This document shows, one piece after another, positions 1 through 11,304 of a stretch of DNA of 64,000 bases. Where the stretch lies: contig NC_089582.1 in the NCBI RefSeq assembly GCF_019320115.1, positions 122,351,259 through 122,415,258 of the forward strand. Direction: 5' to 3'. The translations under genes and the position numbers were made by a program. The notes beneath the pieces were generated by a model. The model was not told where the DNA came from. It saw only the letters and a list, made by a program, of their open reading frames with translations, and did not search any database. Origin of the DNA: Miscanthus floridulus. Taxonomy: Eukaryota > Streptophyta > Magnoliopsida > Poales > Poaceae. Position 1 is the first letter of the stretch; each line of letters begins with the position of its first letter.

Positions 1-1825
1 TAGGGATGTTACCATTTGGGCAATCATAGCTTAGATGCCCCTTTCTTCCACAAGCATAGCATATGCGACCTTTGTTTGCTCTATGCTTGTTTTGCTTGTA
101 TGGACATCCATCAACCTTGTGGCCCATCTCATTGCACCCATAGCATCTTCTAGTTGCAATTTGGGCTTTCTTTCTTGCTTCTTTGTACATTGAGCATTTC
201 TTGGTAGGATGCCCCACTTTCTTGCTCATGAGACAAGCACTTTGTCCATGACTCTTCATTTGCTTGGCCTCCTTGGTAGAAGCCTTTTGATTGGCGGCTT
301 CAACCTTGTCGGCCCAACTCTTGTGTGGACACATAGCCCACTCATGTCCATACAATCCACAACCATAGCACATCCTTTTTCCATGTTTCTTGCTCTTGGT
401 TGTGTTGGCCTTGCTTGAGATGTGATTCTTTTGTTGGGCTTTGGAGGAAGCAAGGTTTGAACCCTTCTCAAGCTTCTTCATCATGTTATCACGGTTATCT
501 TGAGAAGGTTGTGCTTTCTCCTTATCCTTCAACCGAATCACATCTTTCTTTAATCTTTGCACTTCTTCTTTGAGCTCTATGTTTTCTATAAGATTTAGCT
601 CAATCAAAGATTGGCTTGCTTGAGTAGCACATTCATTAGTACAAGAAATATTTAATTGAGATGGTGTACTAGTGAGCGGATGTATGAGAGGTTGAGAGAA
701 TTTTACCGATGTAATCACAACCTCATGAGCCACCTCAAGCATGATGCTTGATTCTACTACTTCCTTATGAGAGCACTTTAGATGAACATAATTTGCTTGT
801 AGCTCATTATACTTGCTTGATAGTTCATCTAGCCTTGCCTTGAGCTCAAAGTTTTCCTTCTCTAGTTGTGAAACACTAGAAGAGGAGTTAGTAACTAAAG
901 CATGCTCAATTGACAATTTTTCATACCTCTCATTTATTGCCTTTAGCTCTTGCAATTTGGAGATGAGAAACTTTTCTTGATTTTGAAGCGATTGCTCTTG
1001 CTTCTCAATCTCTTCTTCAAGCTCATCATTCTTTTCAACTATCTTCATGATGATGAACTTGTCTTTATGGTTGAGATGATCAAGGTTGTAGTTGTCTTCA
1101 GTTTTAACATCACTCTTATCTTGATCATCTACTTGTGCTTTCTCCTTTTCTTGATCTTTCTTGTTATTCTTCTTCTTGCTTTTCTTGGCCATGAGACACA
1201 AGTGATGAGTATCATGAGATACTGAGGTTGACTCATCACTTGGTCGCCATCGGGCTTGAGCATCGCTGCAAATAGCTGCTTGCTGGTCTGTTGCCTCGGC
1301 CATACCGAACATGTCCGGTAGGCATACCGGACATGTCCGGTATGTGCAGGCAGACAACACGTCATGTGCTGCTTGCACTTCTTGCTCCAGCTCGGTGCTC
1401 ATGAGGTCTTGTGAGGCTTCTTTGCTGAATGAAGACACAATGGACATACCTTCCATTGACTCGACCTCAAGTGCATCATCGCATTTGGATTCTCCATATA
1501 ACTCAACGAGTTTGGTCCAAATGAGATGAGCACTCTCTGGAGGTGGTTGTCCATTGAATATTGCCTCATCTTGAACCTCTGCACTCAATGTACTCAAAAT
1601 GATATTAATAGCTTGAGCATTGAGTTGCACACATATCTCTTCCTCTTTTGATAAATTCTTATAGTTGCTCCAATCAACTATAGGAAGAGGTATGCTTGCA
1701 AACACAATATGCTCAACAATAGGACTAATATGTCTAAAAGCATTGAGTACATGAATTGACCAAGGTAGAAAGTTTGAACCATCATTTTGGAGAAGGACCG
1801 GCTCCAACTCGATAGGCGTCGACAT
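1..1825 (-). CDS. copia GAG polyprotein, N-terminal part (partial, open at window edge)
   Basis: Reading the minus strand from the ATG at 1823-1825 gives an uninterrupted frame of about 608 codons to position 1. The start lies about 40 nt after the primer-binding site, as in copia elements. The N-terminal third resembles plant copia GAG (capsid region). A lysine/glutamate-rich, probably coiled-coil section follows, then three CCHC zinc knuckles of the form CX2CX4HX4C near codons 500-605 (CYGC...H...C, CYGCNEMGHKVDGC, CYACGRKGHLSYDC). GAG would form the cytoplasmic particle that packages element RNA. An in-frame segment at about 1300-1342 carries the same CCGGACATGTCCGG palindromes found in the LTR. 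No stop or frameshift is seen, so the element may be young. Confidence 0.85.
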   Translation of the reverse strand, partial: MSTPIELEPVLLQNDGSNFLPWSIHVLNAFRHISPIVEHIVFASIPLPIVDWSNYKNLSKEEEICVQLNAQAINIILSTLSAEVQDEAIFNGQPPPESAHLIWTKLVELYGESKCDDALEVESMEGMSIVSSFSKEASQDLMSTELEQEVQAAHDVLSACTYRTCPVCLPDMFGMAEATDQQAAICSDAQARWRPSDESTSVSHDTHHLCLMAKKSKKKNNKKDQEKEKAQVDDQDKSDVKTEDNYNLDHLNHKDKFIIMKIVEKNDELEEEIEKQEQSLQNQEKFLISKLQELKAINERYEKLSIEHALVTNSSSSVSQLEKENFELKARLDELSSKYNELQANYVHLKCSHKEVVESSIMLEVAHEVVITSVKFSQPLIHPLTSTPSQLNISCTNECATQASQSLIELNLIENIELKEEVQRLKKDVIRLKDKEKAQPSQDNRDNMMKKLEKGSNLASSKAQQKNHISSKANTTKSKKHGKRMCYGCGLYGHEWAMCPHKSWADKVEAANQKASTKEAKQMKSHGQSACLMSKKVGHPTKKCSMYKEARKKAQIATRRCYGCNEMGHKVDGCPYKQNKHRANKGRICYACGRKGHLSYDCPNGNIP

Positions 1826-1877
1826 CCTTTTCTCACGGCGGTGAAGCTTTATGTGAGAACCTTGCTCTGATACCAAT

Positions 1878-4242
1878 TGAAAGGACCTAGGATGCCGCCT
1901 AGAGGGGGGTGAATAGGTGTTTCTGAAAATTAACACCTTTAAAAGCGGAAACAATTAGAAAGGGGGGTTTTCAAAATGGAAACTCCAAATTAAGAGTACT
2001 ACCACCCCTCACAAGTTAGCCACAAAGTAAACAAGGTATAAAGAATATATCTAGAAGCTACAACCCTGCAACACCAAGTTAGAATAGAGAATAAATATTT
2101 TCAGTGCAGGCAGGAAATACCGGATGTGTCCGGTATGAATACCGAACGTGTCCGGTATACACGATTTCTGTAGATCGGCCCCGAACTTGCTCCTTTCGAT
2201 TTCTATCTTCAAACCAAACTACAGGCACCTGATGGAGATGACAAAATACACAGAGAACCTGCAGAATAGCTAGAGCAACATAAATATCAAATGAAATGCG
2301 AATTGAGACACGATATTTGTTTTACCGAAGTTCGGACTCGTTCGAGTCCTACTCTCCGTTGAGGGGGACTGCGGGCGACCCAGCGAAGGTCAGCCCTAGA
2401 GGGTACCATGAAGGTCACTCTAGCCGGAGTCTTTTCCAACTCCTTTTCCTCCTTCCACTAATTTGATTCCGAGGCGGCGGAATCGACCGTTACAAACTTT
2501 CCGAAGCAACCACAATCTCTCGGTTGCTCTCCGGCGACGCCTAGCCGTCTAGGACCGAAGTGTCCAAGAGTAACAAATGCGAATCATGAGATTGACAATA
2601 TGCATAAGTGCTCAAGTGGTGGCTTGCTCTCTTTTTTAAATTCTTTCTCAACCCACAAATTGATTTTGCAATTTGGATCATACACTCACTAAGAGAGGGT
2701 TTAGGAGAGTTGGCAAGGCTAAAAAATGTGTGTCTATCTCAGCAAAATCAGCAGCCTCCAAAGGTGGAGGCTTGGGGGTATTTATAGCCCCCTTGAAAAA
2801 CTAGCCGTTTTATAGTCGTTGCAATACCGGACACGTCCGGTATGACTCACACTGCGCCAACGGTAACTAAGTTACATTGAAGTTGTGAGGCATCGAAACT
2901 CCCGAAGAGCGCCGGGACTTCCGACCGTCAGAACTCCCGACTCAAGTCGGAACCCCTGACCCTCAGCAATTTTGAAAAACGTGTAACTGAGTTAAAGTTA
3001 GTGAGGTGTCGGAACTCCCGACACATGTCGGAACTCCCGACCGTCGGAACTCCCGACTTACGTCGGAACTCCCGACTCTCACGGCTTTTGAAAACTAGTC
3101 GTTGGCCTCTGGTCATCCATACCGGACACGTCCGGTATGAATACCGGACACGTCCGGTATGACCAGGACAGTGAACCCTCCAAGTCAGTTGAAGTGCGAC
3201 ACGTCGGAACTCCCGACCCATGCCGGGACTCCCGACCGTCGGAACTCCCGACCTACGTCGGAACTCCTGACTAACCAACTCGAGAACAACAATTTTACAG
3301 CTGCTGGACAAATACCGGACACGTCCGGTATGAATACCGGACACGTCCGGTATTGCCAGACCAGCAACAAATCAGTTAGCTCTTTTGTCGCTCAAATTCT
3401 CAAAACTCACATGGGTTGGCTTGATCACTTATGAAACATTATCTATCAACATGATGCATCCCTCTTAATAGTACGGCATACCTATTAAACTCAAGATAAA
3501 CGGAAATATGAATTTGTACCACTTGAGTTGTTCTTTTGAATTGATGCCGTCCCTTCCAATCTTCATCAAGTAAGGGTGCTAACATGTTGATGTTGATCTT
3601 TTCACTTGAGCATAGCCATCTTGAGCATGTGACTTGATTCCATTCATCAAGTTTGAATAATCCCAAATGTATCAAGTCACTTCCATCAAATACTTCATTA
3701 TAGATTTGATTCTTCACATTAATATAACCATCTTAGCTTGATTAGTACCTCAACTAAATGCAAGTACTTTCTTCTTCACCCTAGCTAGGTTCTTCGGCCG
3801 CCAAGCCGTCGCTTGCCCTTCACCCTTGCTTAGTACCTCGAAGCCTTTCCTTGCTATCTTCACCATCTCAAGCCATCAAGTCACATCTTGTTGTTGAATC
3901 ATCCATTCATATGTATTGTTATCTTTTTCATTTTTATTTAGCAAGCTTTAAATATGAGACCATTCCATATGCAATCCCTCATGTCTCATTAACTAAGAAT
4001 CACGAGCTTGCTTTCACATAGTACATGGAAATCCCACAAGAAATAAGCCTTCACATGAATTCCATTTGCATTGTTGTCTTGTGCTTGAACTAGATTGTTT
4101 ATACAATAACACATCATTTTGGCTTTCATTAAGTACCTGTGAGATAACCTATTACCTGTTCACACTTAGCAAACGGGTTAGTCCTTTAATCACGTTGTCA
4201 TTCAATCATCCAAAACCCACTAAAGGGCTAGATGCACTTTCA
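1878..4242 (-). repeat. 5' LTR of the copia element
   Basis: Termini are TGAAAGGACC on the left and GCACTTTCA on the right in window orientation, so they pair as a short inverted repeat. The LTR contains five clusters of the palindrome ATACCGGACACGTCCGGTAT and close variants (2128-2160, 2823-2842, 3119-3160, 3310-3353), and many copies of the short palindromic motif GTCGGAACTCCCGAC between about 2895 and 3270. It should hold the promoter and poly(A) signals of the element. Confidence 0.85.
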
Positions 4243-4845
4243 TCTCCCGTCCCTCTTGAAGCGGCGACGCCGTCCCCAGCCCCCGCTCCGCCGCTGCCGC
4301 TCCTCGCCTGGTCCTCCCCGGCCCCCTCCCCCGAGCCCTCCACCTCGCCCATGGGCTGGGACACGGTCTAGGCGCTCGAGGACCAGCAGCGCCGCCGCCT
4401 CCACCGGATCTAGGAGCGCGGCGTCGCGTGGAAGCCCTCTTCTGCCTCGACCACCGGATCTGGGACAGCCGCCGCTTCCAAGGCTGACGCGCGCGAGCTC
4501 AGGCACCGCGCCGTGCGCCGGTTCGTCGAGGTCTACACCGCCGCGGGGGAGGACGACAAGGCCGCCGTCGACGCCGCCATGAGGCACCTCTACGCGCCGC
4601 CATCTAGGAGCTCGTTGATCTCAGCATCCAAAGGTACCACGACTCACGGATCTGCCCTTGCTCGTTGCTCACTGCTTGCTCAAATCTTTTATTTGATTTT
4701 CTCGCCGGATCTCGCGTCGGAGCTCGCAGCTCGGTGGCCGGACGCAGGGAAGACGAAGATGGAGGAAACTGGGCTTCCTTTTAGGTCGCTGTTGGAGAAG
4801 GGAGGATTTGGGTGCGTGACCCTTTGCCTGTATGTGACCTAAATG
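4243..4845 (+). pseudogene. GC-rich grass gene remnant with in-frame stops
   Basis: Starting at ATG 4351, a GC-rich frame reads MGWDTV, stop, ALEDQQRRRLHRI, stop, then continues open through ELRHRAVRRFVEVYTAAGED to about 4620. The region after that is AT-richer and loses coding character. The two TAG codons each sit in otherwise protein-like sequence, so this looks like a decayed gene 5' portion rather than chance. The copia element abuts it immediately upstream at 4242 and may have truncated it. It vaguely recalls grass proteins with an OTU-like fold, but I cannot support that assignment. Function unknown. Confidence 0.4.
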
Positions 4846-5167
4846 CTTGGAATAGGTCTCGTGTTTGTGTTTTCCCGTTGGAGACAGTCTAAGACTGTGT
4901 CTTTAAACTAGCCAATTACACGTTTCACCAAAACTCGCCTAAAAAACTGTGTATAGTCAAACCCAGGAAAAGTAACTGTATAATCAAAAGTGGTTCATAT
5001 AAATTCCATAACAAATTTGGAGTACAGAATGTCAGCGCAAGCAATGAAGTTGCTGAGAAAAAAGAAAAAAAAAACGACACTTTATTGGAGAACATAGACT
5101 CAAGTCCGATTGGCAGTAACCATATCGATCCATCCCTCCGACTGCAATACATCCGCGGTCCGCCGCC

Positions 5168-5173
5168 TATAAA
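5168..5173 (+). promoter_or_regulatory. TATA box of the NAC-like gene
   Basis: TATAAA lies in a CCGCC-rich context 75 bp before the ATG at 5243. That predicts transcription starting near 5195-5205 and a short 5' UTR. Confidence 0.55.
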
Positions 5174-5242
5174 CGATCGAGGTCACGGCCACCGTCTCAC
5201 GGAACGTCACGCACAGTGCCTCCGTTCCTCCGACTCTCCACC

Positions 5243-6553
5243 ATGTCGGCGGCGGACGCTCTGGGGCTCCCGCCGGGGGTCCGGTTCGACCCCACGGCCG
5301 AGGAGCTCGTCGAGTTCTACCTCATGCCGCGCGCCTTGGGCCAGCCCACCGCGGTCCCGGGGATCATCATCGAGGACGCCGAGGCCACCACTAGCTCGCG
5401 CCACCCCTGGAAGCTGCTCACGCGCAACCGGCGCACCGACGACGACGAGGCCTACTTCTTCGAGCGCATCGCGAGCGGCGACGCCGCCGCCAAGGGCGGC
5501 ACTGCTGCTCGCCAGGACCGCAGCTGCGGCGGCGGCCGCTGGACGTGGGTGGGGCAGAAGAGCTTCCCGGACGAGGTGCTGCCCCTGCGCGGCGAGCAGG
5601 TGTCGTGGGGCAAGTACTCGCTCAACCTGCAGGAGGGTCGGCGCAAGGGCGGCAGCACGGGGTGGGTCATGCACGAGTACACCATCGCCTCGCCGCAGTG
5701 CCCCCCGTGCCCCGTCAAGCTCTGCCATGTCGCGTTCACCGGCCACGGCCAGAAGCGCCAGCGCGTGCCCGACGACGACGGCGGCGAGGGCGAAGAGCTA
5801 GAACTAGAACCCGGGATGCCTCGGCGCAAGCGTGTCGCCACCGCGAACGCGTCGACGCCTGCGTCTTCCGTGATAACGACGGCGACGCCGGATCACGGCC
5901 TCCGGGAGACGCGTGCGCAGAATCAACAACAGATGACATCATCGGTTGGGAATTTCTGGGGCTCAGACGCTGGATTCAGCCAAGAATCATCTATCCGATT
6001 TAGCCAAGAATCATCCATCACCATCCTGGATCCTTGGTACCCTGACGCCGGAACAAGCCATCAAGAACCCTTTGTGCTGGATCAGGAACTCGCTCAGAAC
6101 CAAGGATATTTCTCAAACCAGCCGCAAGCTTATCATCAAGAACAATTCGTGAACCATGGGGTGCCATCCGCCGAAGCTTTTTGCGCAATGCTATTGGCAT
6201 CAGGCCTCGGATCATCAAACGCAGGCCAAGAACCTCCTTCAGGGCAGCCTCTTACTAAAGAAGAGCAATTGCACCTGCAGCTGGATCAGCTTTTTGGCGG
6301 CATGGGCACGCAGCACTGCCCTCCCATACAACCGGTCAGTGACGACGCCGCGTACCACGAGGAGCGCATCCAGACAACGGCACCTGCAACGACGCCCGAT
6401 CTCCCGCTGCCAATGGATCAAGAATCCTGCACTACGGAGCAATCGCATGGAGACATGGACGACCTACATGAGTTCTTCGAGGGATGGAGCGATCTCGACA
6501 CCTTCACGGACACGTCAGGCGTGCAAGACTACGACGATGGCGTGGCTGCCTGA
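5243..6553 (+). CDS. divergent NAC-domain transcription factor
   Basis: An intronless frame of 436 aa. ATG 5243 has a good context (ccaccATGt); the frame is open a little further upstream, but only to a GTG. The N-terminal 155 residues follow NAC subdomains. A: LPPGVRFDPTAEELVEFYL (canonical HPT replaced by DPT). A PWKLL...EAYFFERI block follows. D/E: WTWVGQKSFP ... GWVMHEYTI. A basic KRQRV / PRRKRV stretch at about 170-200 could be a nuclear localisation signal. The rest is acidic and Q/S-rich, ending in an acidic DDLHEFFEGWSDLDTF segment typical of an activation domain. NAC proteins bind DNA as dimers in the nucleus; targets are not inferable. The high GC of the 5' half is usual for grasses. 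Canonical NAC genes have introns, so the lack of one plus divergence suggests a grass-specific clade. Confidence 0.8.
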   Translation: MSAADALGLPPGVRFDPTAEELVEFYLMPRALGQPTAVPGIIIEDAEATTSSRHPWKLLTRNRRTDDDEAYFFERIASGDAAAKGGTAARQDRSCGGGRWTWVGQKSFPDEVLPLRGEQVSWGKYSLNLQEGRRKGGSTGWVMHEYTIASPQCPPCPVKLCHVAFTGHGQKRQRVPDDDGGEGEELELEPGMPRRKRVATANASTPASSVITTATPDHGLRETRAQNQQQMTSSVGNFWGSDAGFSQESSIRFSQESSITILDPWYPDAGTSHQEPFVLDQELAQNQGYFSNQPQAYHQEQFVNHGVPSAEAFCAMLLASGLGSSNAGQEPPSGQPLTKEEQLHLQLDQLFGGMGTQHCPPIQPVSDDAAYHEERIQTTAPATTPDLPLPMDQESCTTEQSHGDMDDLHEFFEGWSDLDTFTDTSGVQDYDDGVAA

Positions 6554-7761
6554 ACTTTTGCCGGCGATGGTCCTGGAGATGGAACCAGCTATGACGGGGG
6601 AAACGGAAATTTTGCAGTTACGGCATAGGTGTTCCATAAGAATTTTGATTCTTTCCATCGTTCTTGTTTGTTGTAAGTGAGCATACTCTGTTAGTTGCCG
6701 TGAGCACCCTTAGCATACTCTGCTACCTGTATCTTGGTGCTCTGTTTTGACTTTGAATTTACACTAGTAACCCAGAGTTGACATCGCTGGATCGTTTCTT
6801 CATCCATCGTCATATCGTGTTCCAATATTATCCTCCACGCGATTCTTTTTTCTTTTCTTTTTTGTTTCTTTGGGGTTCAGATTATATATTGTAGATTTGT
6901 AGTTTTTTTTTTTTTGAGAAACCGTAGATTGTAGCTAAGTTACTTATGGGTGTGATGTTGTTTCATGGACCCAATTGATTCATGGGAGTATCAAGTAAGA
7001 GATGTGGTTCTGCTATACTGAACGATGCTTGTTCTAGTAATGTGATAGGATTTTTACCGTAATAATAAGCGGGGGGCAAGTTGGACTCCATGCCAGAGAA
7101 CAAAACTAGACTTATGGTAGTGAAGACTTTTTTTTTGTAAGGCTAGTGAAGACTTTTGAGAGGCATCTGAGGCAACGGAGCAGGAGTGACCGAGTGACTT
7201 CCCTGCTGGTGCAAAGAAAACAGGAACTGGTGATCAAATTGTTAATCAGAAGGAGAAGAAGACCGTTGAGGACCGGAAAACCTTGATGTGTCCTTCCGTC
7301 CACAATATGATAATCATGGTGTATAACATTTCATTTCTACATACTTACAACGCTAAAGAATTATTTCTTCTCAACTATCAAACTCCACAATATAGTCAAG
7401 ATGAAACTTCATCGGTCCTTAAACAAATCAATTTCTAGAATAAAGAAAATTATCTTTTAGTTTCACAAATTTTATAGAAAATGGTAACACCATCTATGAC
7501 AAGAAAAGTACACTATTAGAATATATTTCATAACATATTTAGTGATACTAATTTGATGTCATAAATATTGTTCTAACTGCTCGCATGAGTACATTAATTA
7601 TATTTAAGTTTAGTTGAATTTAAAATAGTTTAATATGACAACTCTATAAGTTCATCTAATTTAGGTATATAGTTTGTTAGGACTTCAGTACGCTTCAATT
7701 CTAGTATAAATTTTAAACTCTAAATTATGAACTTTTGGATTCTGGACACATGATGGTTTTG
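6554..7761. other. intergenic, no gene seen
   Basis: AT-rich sequence downstream of the NAC-like gene with several poly(T) runs. I see no coding frame with grass codon bias and no clear repeat termini. Confidence 0.5.
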
Positions 7762-8040
7762 TAGGGCCATGTTTAGTTCCCTCAAATTTCAGAATTTGGC
7801 ACTATGCAAAAAGAAGATTCTCCGTCATATTAAACTTGCGGTACATGCATGGAGTACTAAATATTGACGACATCAAAAACTAATTGCATAATTTAGTTGT
7901 ACTTTGCGAGACGAACGTTTTGAGCCTAATTAGTCAACGATTGAACAATTATTACCAAATAAAAACAAAACGCTACAGCAGCTACAGTGTATGGACGAAA
8001 TTTGGCGGCGCCGATTCAGTGGGCATCTAAACATGGCCTA
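7762..8040. mobile_element. MITE in the MED8 upstream region
   Basis: About 279 bp bounded by inverted repeats: TAGGGCCATGTTTAG at left, and CTAAACATGGCCTA at right. The interior (GAGACGAACGTTTTGAGCC, CTACAGCAGCTACAGTG) is typical of a very common panicoid MITE family whose ends read GGCCNTGTTTAG. It has no coding capacity. It ends 192 bp before the MED8 start codon, so it may contribute to or separate that promoter. Confidence 0.75.
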
Positions 8041-8232
8041 GAGTGCAGACTGCAGAGTATTGACTTGACTGCCCCTGGGCCCTCACATGTCAGTCTGAGC
8101 CAGACACGGAAGGAAACTGGTGCTGCCATTCCACAGGCAACGCATCGATCCAAAGTCTGATTTGAGTCCACCTCCGGCCTCCCCCTTCCACTCCGCCGCA
8201 TCACCACTGCCCCCAACGCAAGTGCTCCGGCG

Positions 8233-11200
8233 ATGGACCCAGCGGCGGCCACGCTAGGTGCAGCACCCGCCGCTGGCGCGCCACCCCCGGGCGCAGCCGC
8301 AGGGGAGCAGCAGGCAGCTCCCCGGGTTGAGCGGCTCAGCGCGGGGGTGCAGCAGCAGCTGAACCTGGAGGGGATGCGCGCGCGCGCGGTGGGGCTGTAC
8401 AAGGCCATCTCCCGCATCCTCGAGGACTTCGACGTCATCGCCCGCACCAATCCCAGCGCCTCCCCCAAGTGGTAACTTCACCCCCCGTCCTGTCCCCCTC
8501 TTATTGGCTACCGGTTGATGGGCGCAGTGGGTTCTAGGGTTTAATTAGGATGCCTCTGCTCTGCTCGTGTGGTGTTGCTGCGCGATTGCTGACTGGTGTG
8601 GTGTGGCTGCCTCTGGGTGAATTGCAGGCAGGACGTGCTCGGGCAGTTCTCGATGGTGAGCATGGAGCTCTTCAACATTGTGGAGGACATTAAGAATGTG
8701 TCCAAGGTGTTTGTTGTGTACCCCCGGAATGTCAATGCCGAGAATGCTACAAGTATGTTTCTGAGTTTTCTTCTTATTTTCCCCTTTATGGATGTGCATA
8801 TCTTCTGTTTATCTTTGTGTCAATTTAGTTATCACGTAATGGGATTTGTTTTTCAGAAATCATAATTAATATGTAGTTTGATCTAACATAGAAGAGTTTA
8901 ACATCTGTTGGTTATGTTCCAGTTGCATGGTTTACTGATTCAGTTATGGAATAGAGCATTTCCAGTTCATGGACACCAATTTCCTGAGACATCTTAAGAG
9001 TTCATTAGCCTTGTCTATAAAATTTTGGTTGGTTCAATTAAGACATGAACGGCAACCTTTTTTGAAACATTATCAATGGAAGCATGAAATTTGGGAAGAA
9101 GTTATCTAATATATGAAATTTTGCTCAGTTTATGCTGAAGTTTTTTTAGGTAACCAACTGTATTGAGTTCAAAGGAATCCATCAAACATTTCCCCCCTTA
9201 TTTGACCGAACAACAAATAGTCTTTGGTTGTTCATGGTCCAGTATTGCTCAACACCTGATGGATGAGATTGATTCATCTATGGTTCCATATATTTTTAGA
9301 AAAAATACCCTATGATTTTGTTTCTGAAGTAAAGATGAATGAGGACTAGAAGTATGACCAGTTGGGCTAATACTTTTTTTTTTTTTTTTGCTGTGCCATT
9401 TCTTTGGGCTTTTCTCACAAGTTTTATAGTGTCAACCGATGTTTATTTCCACTGATCAAAATTCTAAATGAGGTCTCAGACTTTCAAAGTTTTCTACTAG
9501 TCATGGCCCTAATTGCACGGCAAGTTATTCTGAGATAAATAAACACAATGAAAATGACCCAACAAAAATGTATTGGAAATAGTCGCTCTAATTGTTCATG
9601 ATGCATTGCAATTTAGTGTTCCCATTTTGCATACTGTCAATGGTTGTACAGTTATTTGTTATTAGTGTTGCAGCATAAACCTTATCTGTTCAGTATGAAT
9701 ATTGCAGTACTACCTGTAATGCTGTCATCAAAACTGCTGCCTGAGATGGAAATTGAGGAAACTACAAAGAGAGAGCAACTATTGTCTGGCATAACTAATC
9801 TACCGGTGCCTACACAGATTGAAAAATTAAAGGTAACCAATTTAGTATTGAAGAATGGAAACCTATAGCAATGTGTTGCTTGCTGGATTTATCGGCTATC
9901 TATTAATTAGAATGGACTTGGTACTATTCCTTTCAGGTTAGAATAGACATGATTGGAAGTGCTTGTGAAACTGCTGAGAAAGTAATTGCTGAATGCCGTA
10001 AGAGCTATGGGCTGGGAACCCGTCAGGGAACAAATCTTGGTCCTACATTGGACAAAGCACAAGCTGCAAAGATACAGGAGCAGGAAGGCCTACTTAGAGC
10101 AGCAGTAAATTATGGTGAAGGTGAAAGGCGTATGCTTTGTCAATGTTGATAAAAAAATGCAATTAGCTTTCCAAAATAAATAGTCCTTTTACTTCTATTT
10201 TGTGTTACAATTTCAGTACTTATAGCTTTACTGAAATTATTTGATTGTCAGGATTACGGGTACCTGGAGATCAGAGGCAGCCACAATCTCTTCCTATCCA
10301 TCTGATAGAAGTGCTTCCTTTAGGAGATGGTGCACAAAATTTTGGTGATAGTTCTGGTACGTAGATTTTCTTGTGTATATAAACTGTCTCAATGAACCTC
10401 TCCTTGTTTGAGTTTTGACATCTATGGATTGTCTTATTTTCATGTGCTATAGACCGAACTCCTATTGTGTTAGGATTAGTGTTTATCCTCAATCGCTAAA
10501 ATCATGACCATTTGCATTGGAGATGCGACCTGTAAAAGTTCCTCATATGTTTAACTCTTTGCCATATTAATTGGAGATATGTTCCGTAAAAGTTCCTTGT
10601 ATGCTTAACTCCTTGGCATTTGCATTGGAGTTGGAGATGTATTTCACAAAAGCGCATCTAATTACTATTTGTATTTGTAGGTAGTTATCCCAAAAATACG
10701 TCAACATTTGCACCTAATAATGTCAACAACCAGGGAAATCAGGTTCAGGTTTCTGTTCTATAATTATAACTGAGTTATTATTATGATATTAGAAGAGCTC
10801 CATCTTCTAAGCTGATTGACTGGCATGGTTCATTCTGTTTTTCATGACATCAATCATCTCCCCATGGTATTGATAGGATAGTTATATATCATAGGGAATG
10901 GCAATAACCAAACTCAGATAAATGTTTGATATTTCTGTCTCAGTTTCAAATTCGTTGCCTTCGTACTACTTGCAGGCGTCCGGAGGACAGTTACTTGGAA
11001 GACCTGCGCCATCACCTGGAACCACAGGAACCCCTAATTTCGAGAATGTGTCCACTCCTCCAATGCCATATGCTAACTCTCCTAGGTCAGGCACCAATAT
11101 GATGAATACCCCTTCCCCTCAGCAGCATCTAACACCACAACAGCAGAGGCAAAAGCTGATCCAAGCGTCTCAACAGCAGCAACTGCATGCTCAGCAGCTG

Positions 11201-11234
11201 AGGCCATCAGCTGCTGGGATGCTAGCACAGGTAA

Positions 11235-11304
<70 letters not shown>

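Larger units (their letters stand above)
1..4242 (-). mobile_element. Ty1-copia LTR retrotransposon (5' part, truncated by window edge)
   Basis: Seen: a 2365-bp LTR (1878-4242) has inverted ends TGAAAG...CTTTCA. Directly inside it, on the minus strand, is TGGTATCAGAGC (about 1866-1877), the classic primer-binding site for initiator tRNA-Met. An open gag frame follows at 1825 and runs left off the window. Order LTR-PBS-gag and orientation are therefore clear; protease, integrase, RT and the second LTR lie outside. The long LTR, long gag and repeated zinc knuckles fit the SIRE/Maximus branch of Ty1-copia (family knowledge). The right flank starts TCTCC, the expected half of a 5-bp target duplication that cannot be checked here. 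Confidence 0.9.

Noticed and set aside
1129..1529. Short frames on both strands around the CCGGACATGTCCGG palindromes
   Set aside because: They overlap the long gag frame on the minus strand in other phases and arise from the palindromes.
2823..3355. CRISPR-like array of short palindromic repeats
   Set aside because: The spacers are not regular, copies come in adjacent pairs, and the array is inside a plant LTR; this is a eukaryotic genome.
4232..4587. Overlapping GC-rich frames on both strands
   Set aside because: High GC removes stop codons in several phases; only the phase with ELRHRAVRRFVEVY looks like protein.
5207..5841. Minus-strand and +1/+2 frames over the NAC-like gene
   Set aside because: Shadow frames of a GC-rich exon.
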